NCBI GenBank assembly: GCA_028291485.1
Contig: JAQGHZ010000187.1
Coordinates: 1-10,440 of the forward strand
DNA length: 10,440 nucleotides
DNA from: Rubritepida sp.
GTDB lineage: Bacteria > Pseudomonadota > Alphaproteobacteria > Acetobacterales > Acetobacteraceae
Direction: 5' to 3'
The position numbers and the translations under genes were made by a program. This document shows, piece after piece, positions 1-7,308 of the stretch. A model generated the notes under the pieces. It made no database searches. It had not been told where the DNA came from and was given only the letters and a program-made list of their open reading frames with translations. Every line of letters starts with the position of its first letter. Positions within the stretch are counted from its first letter, which is position 1.

Positions 1-290
1 CCGTTGAGCCACGGCGATTTGTCGAAATCCATCGGCGCCGGGTAGCCCTTGTCCTCGCCAGTGCAGGTGTCGACCAGGATGGTGTGCCTGGGCGTGCGCA
101 CCACGAAGGTCTGGTAGGTGATGACCATCTTGCCGGAGGATTTCTCGAAGACCTCGGGCTCCAGCTGGGCGATGTCCGCGGCCTTGGCGGCGGTGTCGTA
201 GCCGAGGAAGAAATCCTCGGGACGGCGCCAGGGGCCGTCGCGCTCGATGACGCTGGTGATGGCGACGTCGCCGATCTGCAGACGCTTCAT
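1..290 (-). CDS. MBL-fold metallo-hydrolase, N-terminal part (runs off the left edge)
   Basis: This is the first 96 codons of a gene whose end lies outside the window. The protein begins MKRLQIGDVAITSVIERDG and contains FFLGYD, a YQTFVVRTPRHTILVDTCTG strand-turn-strand and a DKGYPAP segment. This is how the N-terminal half of many bacterial metallo-beta-lactamase-fold hydrolases of the lactonase-like type reads. The diagnostic HxHxDH zinc motif should follow shortly after the last visible residue, so metal binding and substrate cannot be judged. The ATG is preceded by GGGAG at 301-305 with a 10-base spacer, directly after the rsmA stop (15-base gap), so it is probably the last or a late gene of the lpt-surA-rsmA transcript. 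No signal peptide is visible, which suggests a cytoplasmic enzyme. The family call is fairly sure; the function is not assigned. Confidence 0.8.
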   Translation of the reverse strand, partial: MKRLQIGDVAITSVIERDGPWRRPEDFFLGYDTAAKAADIAQLEPEVFEKSSGKMVITYQTFVVRTPRHTILVDTCTGEDKGYPAPMDFDKSPWLN

Positions 291-305
291 GGAATTTCCG
301 CTCCC

Positions 306-1163
306 TTATTCGGGAGCATCCTGGATCGGTCCGGCGCCATCGTCCAGACGAGCGCGGACAGCCTTCGCGAGCCGGTCGAACTCGGCGACCGACAGCTCCT
401 CCGCCCGCCGCTCGCCGGCGATGCCGCATTCGGCGAGCAGCGCCTCGGCCGAGCCCAGCGACTTCAGCGAGCCGCGCAGCATCTTGCGCCGCTGTCCGAA
501 GGCGGCGGCCGTGACGCTCTCCATTGCGCGAAACAGCGCGGGTTCGGGCTGCTCCGCATGTGGGGTCACGATCACCACGGCCGAATGCACCTTCGGCGGC
601 GGCCGGAACGCGCCGGGAGGCAGGCGGATGCCGATGGCGCAATGCGCCACCCACTGCGCCAGCACCGCGAGGCGGCCGTAATGCTCCGTGCGCGGCGGCG
701 CCACGATGCGCAGCGCCACCTCCTCCTGGAACATGAGCGTCATCCGCTCCCAGGATCCGGCGTGCCGCAGCCAGCCGATCAGTAGCGGCGTGCCGACATT
801 GTAGGGAAGATTGGCGACGACCTGGCGCGGCGCCGGCAGCGCCGTGCCGTCGAACTTCATCGCATCCTGCTGGAGTACGGTGAGGCGCCCCGGGAATGCG
901 GCATCCACCTCGGCCAGCGCCGCCAGGGCGCGCGGGTCGAGCTCGACGGCGGTGAGATGCGCCAGCGGCGTGGCCAGCAGCGCCCGCGTCAGCCCGCCCG
1001 GACCTGGGCCCACCTCCAGCACATGCCGCCCGGCGAGGTCGCCCGGCAGGCGGGCGATCCGCGCGCAGACCGTCTCGTCCAGGAGAAAATGCTGGCCGAG
1101 CGCCTTGCGCGCATCCAGCCCGAAGCGACCGACGACCTCCTTGAGCGGGGTCAGATCAGGCAC
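306..1163 (-). CDS. rsmA: 16S rRNA (adenine(1518)-N(6)/adenine(1519)-N(6))-dimethyltransferase RsmA (KsgA)
   Basis: RsmA transfers four methyl groups from S-adenosylmethionine to two adjacent adenines in the 3'-terminal hairpin of 16S rRNA, a late quality-control step in 30S assembly. The 285-residue protein has the family's usual length and all key motifs: GQHFL at 23-27, the SAM-binding EVGPGPGGLT at 50-59, the acidic ribose-binding residue in AVELD (E74), QQDAM at 98-102, the catalytic NLPY at 118-121, FRPPPKVHS at 186-194 and FGQRRKMLR at 222-230. The start is GTG; it overlaps the surA stop by 8 bases. The only upstream purine stretch is a weak GAG, so translation is probably coupled to surA. 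In many proteobacteria pdxA lies between surA and rsmA; here the two genes touch. Identification is very sure. Confidence 0.96.
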   Translation of the reverse strand: MPDLTPLKEVVGRFGLDARKALGQHFLLDETVCARIARLPGDLAGRHVLEVGPGPGGLTRALLATPLAHLTAVELDPRALAALAEVDAAFPGRLTVLQQDAMKFDGTALPAPRQVVANLPYNVGTPLLIGWLRHAGSWERMTLMFQEEVALRIVAPPRTEHYGRLAVLAQWVAHCAIGIRLPPGAFRPPPKVHSAVVIVTPHAEQPEPALFRAMESVTAAAFGQRRKMLRGSLKSLGSAEALLAECGIAGERRAEELSVAEFDRLAKAVRARLDDGAGPIQDAPE

Positions 1164-2496
1164 GCGTCTCGATCACGGCGCGCCGGCGCAGCTCGCGCTG
1201 GAGCTGGCGGGCCAGGACCTCCACGCGATCGCGCAGGATCTGCTGGCGGGCCGCGTCGGTGGTGAACTCCTCCTGCGCCGCCTGCTCGCGCGAGCAGACC
1301 ATGAGGATGAGGATGCCGTCCGGCGAGATGACCGGCTGGCTGGGCCGGCCGATCGCCAGCGACGCCAGCATCTGCCGCAGCGGCGGCGGGTTCAGGCTCT
1401 CGAGCCGGATCGGGCCGGGATCGGCCGGGCGGTCGCTGGTGCGCGGCTGCGCGTCCATCTGCTCGCAGCCGCGCAGCGTCTGCGACAGGCGCTGCGCCCG
1501 CTCCAGGATGGCGCGATGCGCATCCGTCGGCGCCTGCGGGTCGAGCCGGGTGGCGAAGGGCAGGAAGATCTGGCGGATCGAGAGCGCGGTGGAGTTCTGG
1601 ATCCGCCCGCCCTCGCGCTTGCCGCGCAGGGTGATGATCTGGAAGCCGCCCGCCACGCGGATGGCGTTGCTGATCGCGCCGGCCGGCATGCGGTCGACGA
1701 TCGCCGCCACCTCGGGATCGAGCTGGGCCGAAGTCACCCAGCCCAGGTCGCCGCCCTGCACCGCAGTCTGCGCCTGGCTGAACTGCGTGGCCACCACCGG
1801 GAAAGGCGAGCCACGGCGAAGCTGGCCCACGACCTCGTCCACGAAGCGGTTGACCTCACCTTCGGTGGAGGGGTCGTCCACGGGGATGAAGACCTCGCTG
1901 ACGAGGTACTCCGTCTGGCCCTGGCGCGCGCGGTGGTTGGCGATGGCGCCCTGGATGTCCTGCTCGCTGATCTCGGCCAGCGGGCCCAGCATCTGGCGCA
2001 GCAGCCGGCCCCAGCCGATCTGGGCGCGGACCTGGTCGAACAGCACGCGCGGCTGGATGCCGGCGCCGCGCAGCTGTCCCCGCAGCATCCCCTGGGGCAT
2101 GCCGTTGCGCCGCTCGATGTCGCCGAGGGCCTCGGCGATGTCGTTGTCGCTCACCGCGATGCGCCGCCGCTGGATCTCCTGGATGCGCAGCTTCTCGTCG
2201 ATGGCGAGGCGCAGCACCTGGGGCCGCAGCCGGTCCAGGACCTCGGGCGAGATCGCGACGCCCGTGTTCATCGCGAAGAGCCGCGCGCGGGAATTCACCT
2301 CGGCCTGGGTGACCACGTCGCCATTGACCACCGCCAGGATGCGGTTGCTGCCGGGAGCCGTCCCTGGAGCGGGAGCCGCCGCCGGCGGCGTGGCCGCGGG
2401 GAGGCGTTGCGCCTCCACGGGAAAGGCCCCGAGACACAGGATCGGGGCCAGCAGGACGGCGAGGAACGGGGTACGGGGCATGATGCGATGTCTCAT
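1156..2496 (-). CDS. surA: Periplasmic chaperone / peptidylprolyl isomerase SurA
   Basis: SurA escorts unfolded outer-membrane proteins, including LptD, across the periplasm to the BAM complex. The 446-residue protein starts with a Sec signal peptide: positive MRHRIMPRT, hydrophobic FLAVLLAPILCLGAF, and probable cleavage after VEA (residue 29). A Pro/Ala linker follows. The SurA N-terminal chaperone domain begins near ILAVVNGDVVTQAEV (53-67) and runs to about 175. A first parvulin (PpiC) domain spans about 195-295, with GGDLGWV (248-254) and the closing GGFQIITL (283-290). A second, more divergent parvulin-like domain spans about 305-405 (LSIRQIFLPF to GILILMV). The ATG at 2496 is preceded by GGGGA with 9 bases of spacing; a second in-frame ATG (codon 6) is possible but has no better site. 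The gene lies 68 bases after lptD and overlaps rsmA. The gap holds a possible leader ORF and hairpin, listed separately. Confidence 0.93.
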   Translation of the reverse strand: MRHRIMPRTPFLAVLLAPILCLGAFPVEAQRLPAATPPAAAPAPGTAPGSNRILAVVNGDVVTQAEVNSRARLFAMNTGVAISPEVLDRLRPQVLRLAIDEKLRIQEIQRRRIAVSDNDIAEALGDIERRNGMPQGMLRGQLRGAGIQPRVLFDQVRAQIGWGRLLRQMLGPLAEISEQDIQGAIANHRARQGQTEYLVSEVFIPVDDPSTEGEVNRFVDEVVGQLRRGSPFPVVATQFSQAQTAVQGGDLGWVTSAQLDPEVAAIVDRMPAGAISNAIRVAGGFQIITLRGKREGGRIQNSTALSIRQIFLPFATRLDPQAPTDAHRAILERAQRLSQTLRGCEQMDAQPRTSDRPADPGPIRLESLNPPPLRQMLASLAIGRPSQPVISPDGILILMVCSREQAAQEEFTTDAARQQILRDRVEVLARQLQRELRRRAVIETRA

Positions 2497-2543
2497 AATG
2501 CAGATTCCCCGGGGGGCAACCGGCGGTTGGGGTCAATCTGCAT
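2493..2543 (-). CDS. Possible 16-codon leader ORF upstream of surA
   Basis: In the lptD-surA gap an ATG at 2543 opens a short frame coding MQIDPNRRLPPGESAL and ending in TGA at 2493-2495. The stop overlaps the surA start as ATGA, the usual sign of translational coupling. The upstream GGGAGAGG with 8 bases of spacing is a better ribosome binding site than that of surA itself. The frame differs from surA, so it is not an N-terminal extension. It also lies over the inverted repeat at 2498-2543, so a ribosome reading it would melt the structure covering the surA ribosome binding site. I do not recognise the peptide and cannot exclude chance, since a frame this short is easily open. Confidence 0.35.
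   Translation of the reverse strand: MQIDPNRRLPPGESAL
2498..2543 (-). promoter_or_regulatory. Inverted repeat covering the surA ribosome binding site
   Basis: On the minus strand ATGCAGATT (2543-2535) is perfectly complementary to AATCTGCAT (2506-2498), 28 bases apart. Inside, CCCC and GGGG can add pairs after a GA bulge, and CAACC-GCC-GGTTG forms a small inner hairpin at 2529-2517. The 3' arm ends one base before the surA ATG and, with the GGGG, contains the surA Shine-Dalgarno-like GGGGA, so a folded mRNA would hide it. There is no U tract after the stem, so it is not an ordinary terminator. A perfect 10-base palindrome, TGCATATGCA (2539-2548), overlaps the 5' arm and could compete with it. 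Confidence 0.4.
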
Positions 2544-2564
2544 ATGCAACGCCTCTCCCGCCCC

Positions 2565-5039
2565 TCAGATGGCGCGGAAGAAGTAGTCGCCCACCGTCTT
2601 GAAGCCAACCCGGACCAGGAAGACGGTGTTGCCGACGAAGTTCTGGTGTGTGGTAAGGTCCTGGGCGTAGCGCCGCATGAGGCGGCCTTCCACGATGAAG
2701 CACTCGTCCTCGTAGCCGACCAGGGCCTGGACCAGCACCGGCCGCTCCAGCTTCAGGTCGTAACGCATCGTGGCATTGGCGCGATAGATGCCGCCGCCCG
2801 GGCTGCGGTATTCCCCGCCGCCGCCGAAGGAGACCTCGTTGCGGCCCTGGTCGTTGGCGAAGAGCAGCGGCTGCGGGAGCTGGTACATGTAGCCGGCGCT
2901 GACATAGGTGCCCTGCAGCGGCCCGATCCGGCCCATCTGGAGGCTGGCGACCGCCTCGCTCGCGCGGTGCTGGCCGGATTCGCTGTCCAGCCGGGCACGG
3001 CCCAGGATCTCGACCCAGGAGACCGGCGAGAAGGTGACCCGGCCCACCCAGTCCGAGGCACGACGGTCCAGCCCCTGGCCGACCGGCAGGTTGTTGGTGC
3101 CGGCGATGCGGTAGGACCGGCCGATCAGCCCCTCGATGCGGCCGCCGTTCACGAAATTCCAGCTGGAGCGCAGCGCGGCGTCGACGCGCGTGCCGCCCTC
3201 GAGCCGGTCGCGGCCCGAGAAGCGGCTGAGGTTGAACAGGTTCGCGTCGGTGAACTCGAAGTCGAGGCTGTCCTCGTTCGGGAAGCGCAGCTGGTGGCCC
3301 ATGTTCGGCCCGGTGACGAACTGGACGCGCGGCTCGATCAGCTGCGTGCCCCATTCGCCGGCGGAGCGCATGAAGGGCATGCGCCAGTCCAGCGCCGCCC
3401 GGAAGTTGGCGTTGACGTGCGTCCCGTTGGCGGCCGGCAGGTTGGTGGGCGAGATGTCCTGGCCGCCGGCATAGTAGCCGAGGACGTCGGTCTGGCCGCG
3501 CGCGGTCCAGACGCCGCCGAAGCCGTCATGCATGGGCCGCTCCCAGGTGGAGCGGGTGGCGATGCGCTGGCTGAAGGTGCCGACCTCGCGGGTCAGCCCC
3601 AGCAGGCCGATATCGGAGGTGAGCCAGCCGCCGGCGATCTGCTTGCGCGGCGCGTATTCGAAGATCGCATTGGGCGCGACGTAGGGGACGCGGGTGGTGT
3701 CGTCGGTGCTGCGCAGGCCCTGGTACATGCGGCTGTCGATGCGGGCATAGGCCTCGGTGCCCCAGAAGCCCTCCGCATAGACCTGGCTCGCGAGCACGCG
3801 GCGGTACTCGAAGCGGAAGGTGCGCAGGTAGGAATCGCTGGAGGCCCGGTTCAGGTCGAAGCCGACCCGCCAGTTCTCGTCGATGTTGAAGCGCCCGCGC
3901 GAGAAGATATGGCCGGACAGCCCAGGCGAGATCTGCTCGTTGGCGCCGACGCCGAGTCGCGTGGCGGCTTCGTTGTCGAAATAGCCGATCGAGCCCTGGA
4001 TCTGCAGCTCGCCGTTGTTGAAGCGGCGGCGGTACTCCGCGCCGAGATTCGGCAGCACCTTCTGCGCCACGGTCGGCGTGATCAGCAGGTCGGACTGCTC
4101 GTCGATCGCCCAGAAATACGGCGTCTGCGCGAAGGCGCCGAGGAAGCGCGTGTAGCCCATCGTCGGGAAGAGGAAGCCCGAGGCGCGCGGCGTCTGCGGG
4201 TCGGGATGCGAGAAGAAGGGCGTGTAGAGCACCGGCACGCCGCCGATGCGGATCGTGGCGTCGCGATAGGAGATGCGTTGCGTATTGCGGTCCTGCGTCG
4301 CGATGCGCGCGCTCATCGTCCAGAGCGGCGCGCGCGTCGGGTCCTCGGCGCAGAGGTTGCAGGAGGAATAGACCACGCGGGCGATGTCGTTGATCGTCCC
4401 CCCGGTGCGGCGCAGCCCGGTGCCGGCCATGCGCGCGTTCTGCGCGAGGCGGGCGCGGACCTCGGTCAGCACGCCATCGCGGAAGCCTTCGCCGAGCTCG
4501 GCCTCATCGGCGTAGTAGACCTGACCGTCGGCCTCGATGATCTGGACGTTGCCCTGCACCACGGCGATGCGGGTGTTGCGGTCGTAGGTGAAGCTGTCGG
4601 CGCGCAGGAAGCGGCCGCCCTGCCAGGCTTCGACATGGCCGCGGGCGATCACGCGTTCCCGGTCGCGGTCGTATTCCACCTCGTCCGCGGTGAAGGTGAC
4701 CGGCTCCTGGGTGGCGGGTCCCGCGCGAGGAGTGGCAGGGGCGGCCGGCGCCGCCTCGGCCGGCCGTGCCGCAGCCTCGGCCGGGTTGAGCGGCGGCGGG
4801 GAGAGGCTCCGCAGCGTGTCGCCCATCTGCTGGGGGTCGGAATAGATGGAGCTCGAACTCGGCTGCGCGTCCGAGCCCACCGGCACGACGAGCGCGAGCA
4901 GCAGCGCGGCCACGAAGCCCGCATCCCGCCAGGCCCGGCGGCTGAGGCGGAGCCCGAGTTGCAGGGCGTGGTGGCGCCGAAGCCTTCGGCGCGCGAAACG
5001 GGGCAGGCCGGGACGGCGGGCGGGGGGCGGACGCTGCAT
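2565..5039 (-). CDS. lptD: LPS-assembly outer-membrane protein LptD (OstA/Imp)
   Basis: LptD is the outer-membrane barrel that, with the lipoprotein LptE, inserts lipopolysaccharide into the outer leaflet. From the chosen start it has 824 residues, within the family range. An Arg-rich n-region (1-40) precedes a hydrophobic stretch (about 41-58, FVAALLLALVVPVG), then an Ala/Pro linker (about 81-111). The OstA jellyroll domain covers about 115-235 (TFTADEVEYDRDRERVIARG, later GNVQIIEADGQVYYADEAEL). The remainder is a barrel with alternating strands such as YRRRFNNGELQIQGSIGYF, ending in aromatic FFRAI. Only three cysteines are present: C227 and C230 (SSCNLC) and C780 (EDECF). The start at 5039 is preferred over the in-frame ATG at 5051 because GGAGG directly abuts the latter but sits 12 bases before the former. 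Stop codons of lptG and this gene's start are 4 bases apart. Confidence 0.94.
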   Translation of the reverse strand: MQRPPPARRPGLPRFARRRLRRHHALQLGLRLSRRAWRDAGFVAALLLALVVPVGSDAQPSSSSIYSDPQQMGDTLRSLSPPPLNPAEAAARPAEAAPAAPATPRAGPATQEPVTFTADEVEYDRDRERVIARGHVEAWQGGRFLRADSFTYDRNTRIAVVQGNVQIIEADGQVYYADEAELGEGFRDGVLTEVRARLAQNARMAGTGLRRTGGTINDIARVVYSSCNLCAEDPTRAPLWTMSARIATQDRNTQRISYRDATIRIGGVPVLYTPFFSHPDPQTPRASGFLFPTMGYTRFLGAFAQTPYFWAIDEQSDLLITPTVAQKVLPNLGAEYRRRFNNGELQIQGSIGYFDNEAATRLGVGANEQISPGLSGHIFSRGRFNIDENWRVGFDLNRASSDSYLRTFRFEYRRVLASQVYAEGFWGTEAYARIDSRMYQGLRSTDDTTRVPYVAPNAIFEYAPRKQIAGGWLTSDIGLLGLTREVGTFSQRIATRSTWERPMHDGFGGVWTARGQTDVLGYYAGGQDISPTNLPAANGTHVNANFRAALDWRMPFMRSAGEWGTQLIEPRVQFVTGPNMGHQLRFPNEDSLDFEFTDANLFNLSRFSGRDRLEGGTRVDAALRSSWNFVNGGRIEGLIGRSYRIAGTNNLPVGQGLDRRASDWVGRVTFSPVSWVEILGRARLDSESGQHRASEAVASLQMGRIGPLQGTYVSAGYMYQLPQPLLFANDQGRNEVSFGGGGEYRSPGGGIYRANATMRYDLKLERPVLVQALVGYEDECFIVEGRLMRRYAQDLTTHQNFVGNTVFLVRVGFKTVGDYFFRAI

Positions 5040-5043
5040 GGCG

Positions 5044-6168
5044 TTACCCATCCTCCAGATGAAGCAGCAACGCCAGAGCCAGGAGCAGCCCCGCGGCCGT
5101 CGGCACCCAGGCCGCGAGCCAGACGGGCAGCGTCCCCGCCTCGCCGAACTGACCGGTGATGCGGTCCAGCACGAAGAGTCCGAAACCGGCCGCGACGCCC
5201 GCCGCGATGCTCTGCGCCACGCCGCCGCGCCGCGTGTTGCGCATGGAGAAGCCCGCCGCCAGCAGCGCCATGGTCATGGCCAGCGCCGGCGTGCTCAGCA
5301 TGGACTGGAACTGCAGCTGGTGCCGCAGCGCCGAGAATCCCGCATGCTCCAGCACCGCGATGAATCCCGGCAGCGCCCAGAAGGAGAGCGTGTCGGGCGA
5401 GGCGAAGCTGTTCTCGATGCGGTCCGGCGTGAGGTCGGTCGGCAGGTCGATGGTGGTGGCCGGGCGCGGCAGCCGGTCCGCCCCGAAGAGCACGGCGTCC
5501 TGCAGGACCCAGCGGCCGGGCGCCAGCCGCGCATGCGGCGCCTCGATCCGGCCGAGGCTCAGATCCCCGGCGGAGAGCCGCCAGACGGTCACGTCGGCCA
5601 GGACGAACTCGGCCGTCCGGTCGGTGCCGAGCAGCCGCGCCGGCCGGCCGGACAGGACGGCTACGCCGTTCGGGTCCAACCCGCGATCCGCCTGGCGCAG
5701 CCAGAGCCGCCCGCCGGCCAGGGCCGTCACGCCGCCGCCCGCGCGCAGGAAGGAGGCGTCCAGCCGCTCCGCCCGCGCCAGCATGGCCGAGGAGATCGGC
5801 GAGACCGCCATGATGGCCGTCGCCCCGAAGAGCATGGCCACGATCACCGGGCCGGAGAGGAAGCCCCAGGCCGAGATGCCGGCGGCGCGCGCCACGATCA
5901 GCTCGGAGGAGCGCGTGAGCCGCCAGAAGGCGACGATGCCACCCAGCAGGATCGCGAAGGGCATGATCTGCATGCCCACGAAGGGCATGCGCAGCCCGGC
6001 GATGGAGGCCACGAGGCCGAAGGTCGCGTCGGGCCGCGTGGCGGCGCGGCGCAGCAGCTCGATGAAGTCGAACATCGAGACCAGCAAGGTCAACGCCAGC
6101 AGCATGGCCGCCGTCGCGGTCAGGAAGTGCCGGCCGATATAGAGGGTGAGGGTGCGTGCGACGATCAT
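5044..6168 (-). CDS. lptG: LPS export ABC transporter permease LptG
   Basis: LptG pairs with LptF to form the inner-membrane core of the LptB2FG exporter, which extracts LPS from the inner membrane and passes it through LptC and LptA to LptD. The 374-residue protein has the YjgP/YjgQ layout: three N-terminal membrane segments (about 12-33, 60-83, 100-123), a central periplasmic beta-jellyroll domain (about 130-270, with WVLQDAVLF), and three C-terminal segments (about 282-370). The conserved loop WRLTRSSELIVARAAGIS after the second segment is the family's coupling-helix region for LptB. The start is fixed by the 4-base ATGA overlap with the lptF stop. No strong Shine-Dalgarno is visible, in line with translational coupling. 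LptG rather than LptF is chosen from gene order and from the placement directly before lptD. Confidence 0.93.
   Translation of the reverse strand: MIVARTLTLYIGRHFLTATAAMLLALTLLVSMFDFIELLRRAATRPDATFGLVASIAGLRMPFVGMQIMPFAILLGGIVAFWRLTRSSELIVARAAGISAWGFLSGPVIVAMLFGATAIMAVSPISSAMLARAERLDASFLRAGGGVTALAGGRLWLRQADRGLDPNGVAVLSGRPARLLGTDRTAEFVLADVTVWRLSAGDLSLGRIEAPHARLAPGRWVLQDAVLFGADRLPRPATTIDLPTDLTPDRIENSFASPDTLSFWALPGFIAVLEHAGFSALRHQLQFQSMLSTPALAMTMALLAAGFSMRNTRRGGVAQSIAAGVAAGFGLFVLDRITGQFGEAGTLPVWLAAWVPTAAGLLLALALLLHLEDG
5052..5056 (-). promoter_or_regulatory. Ribosome binding site of lptD
   Basis: GGAGG lies inside the last codons of lptG. It touches the ATG at 5051 with no spacer and is 12 bases from the in-frame ATG at 5039. 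Neither distance is ideal, but the second is usable, which is why the shorter LptD (824 instead of 828 residues) was chosen. Confidence 0.55.
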
Positions 6169-7295
6169 CGGGCGTAGCCGCGGATCTGCGTCGGCACGCC
6201 GGGCATGCCCGAGATCACCCAGGCCGAGATCATCCCCGGCAGCAGCGCATGCGCCCAGATCAGCGGCAGCAGCGCCGACTGCCGCGCCGCCACATTGCCG
6301 ATGCCCAGGCCCAGCGCCAGCAGGCCCACCATCAGGATGCAGCCCGCGAAGAGGTGGAAGCCGCCGCCGAAGCGCCGGAACTGGCCGGTCAGCGCCACGG
6401 CGAGGGCCAGGAGCGAGAAGCTGATCGCGGTGACGGGGCCGCTCAGCCGCTGATGCGCCTCGGCCAGGAAGCGGCCGCGGTCGCGGATGGAGACGCCTTC
6501 CTCCGGATTGAAGAGCTCGCCGAGGCTGCGCTCCTGCGCGTTGCGGAAGCGCTGGCCCTCGGCGCGGTTGGCGCGGGCGAGGTCCAGGCTGTTCTCCTGG
6601 AAGGAGAGCACCGAGAGGCGCAGCGTGCTGCTGCCGTCGGGCTGCATCACGCGCTCCACCTGCTGGCGCTGGCCGTTGAACAGCGTCACGCGCGGCCCCT
6701 GCGGCGTGGAGGTGATGCGGCCCGTCTCGGCGATGATGGTGACCGGCGCGCCGCGCTCGCGGGCGTCGTGCACCAGGATGCCGCGGAGCGTGCCCTGCGA
6801 GTCGCGGTCGCGCGCATAGACGGTGAGGTCGTCGCCCACCGAGCTGAACACGCCCTCCTGCAGCAGCAGGCCGGCCATCTCGTTGCGGATCTCGAACTGC
6901 CACTCGCGGAAGGCCTCGTGCGAGGCGGGCGTGATCCAGATGTTGAGAATGAAGCAGACGCTCATCGCCAGGGCCGAGATGCCCATCGCCGGCTTGGCGA
7001 GCTGCCAGTTCGAGAGCCCGGCCGCGCGCATCACCACCAGCTCGCGGTCCGAGGAGAGGCGCACGTAGGTAAAGAGCGTCACCACGAAGGCCGTGATGGG
7101 CAGGATCACGCCGAAGAAGCTCGGCAGCAGCAGGCCGGTCAGCTCGAGGAAGACCCAGATGGAAAGGCCGCGGTCCAGCACCAGCTCGATGAAGCGCAGC
7201 GACTGCGTGAGCCAGACCAGCGCGGCCAGGCCCACCGTCACGGCAATCAGCGACAGTCCCAGCTGTCGCATGATGTAGGCATCGATCCGCTTCAT
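6165..7295 (-). CDS. lptF: LPS export ABC transporter permease LptF
   Basis: LptF is the partner of LptG in the inner-membrane LPS exporter. The 376-residue protein opens with MKRIDAYIMRQLGLSL, a typical LptF start, and has membrane segments at about 12-30, 47-75 and 100-122, a periplasmic domain at about 125-280 (FNGQRQQVE, LSVLSFQENSLDL), and three more segments at about 285-303, 315-336 and 340-362. The loop TYVRLSSDRELVVMRAAGLS (76-95) is the conserved cytoplasmic coupling region that contacts the ATPase LptB. lptB, lptC and lptA are not in the window. The gene starts 13 bases after the flavoprotein stop without a clear Shine-Dalgarno sequence, so it may be co-transcribed with that gene. 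It overlaps lptG by ATGA. No promoter of its own is recognisable in the gap. Confidence 0.93.
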   Translation of the reverse strand: MKRIDAYIMRQLGLSLIAVTVGLAALVWLTQSLRFIELVLDRGLSIWVFLELTGLLLPSFFGVILPITAFVVTLFTYVRLSSDRELVVMRAAGLSNWQLAKPAMGISALAMSVCFILNIWITPASHEAFREWQFEIRNEMAGLLLQEGVFSSVGDDLTVYARDRDSQGTLRGILVHDARERGAPVTIIAETGRITSTPQGPRVTLFNGQRQQVERVMQPDGSSTLRLSVLSFQENSLDLARANRAEGQRFRNAQERSLGELFNPEEGVSIRDRGRFLAEAHQRLSGPVTAISFSLLALAVALTGQFRRFGGGFHLFAGCILMVGLLALGLGIGNVAARQSALLPLIWAHALLPGMISAWVISGMPGVPTQIRGYAR

Positions 7296-7308
7296 GGCGT
7301 GCGGGCCA

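Noticed and set aside
2498..2543. Reading the lptD-surA hairpin as a terminator
   Set aside because: No run of T follows the stem on the transcribed strand and surA starts one base later, so a termination role would leave surA without a visible promoter.
811..2586. Plus-strand open frame of 591 codons opposite rsmA and surA
   Set aside because: Composition is Arg/Ala/Ser-rich shadow sequence without recognisable motifs, and it crosses two clearly identified minus-strand genes.
2544..5159. Very long plus-strand open frame opposite lptD (871 codons)
   Set aside because: Its product is a low-complexity mix of Ala, Gly, Arg, Val and acidic residues with no domain or signal, while the minus strand codes a complete LptD. 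Long antisense frames are expected in DNA this GC-rich.
6169..6903. Upstream extension of the lptG frame
   Set aside because: The extra 245 codons lie inside lptF in another frame and are Arg/Pro/Ala-rich. The LptG-like sequence starts exactly at the ATG at 6168, in an ATGA overlap with the lptF stop.
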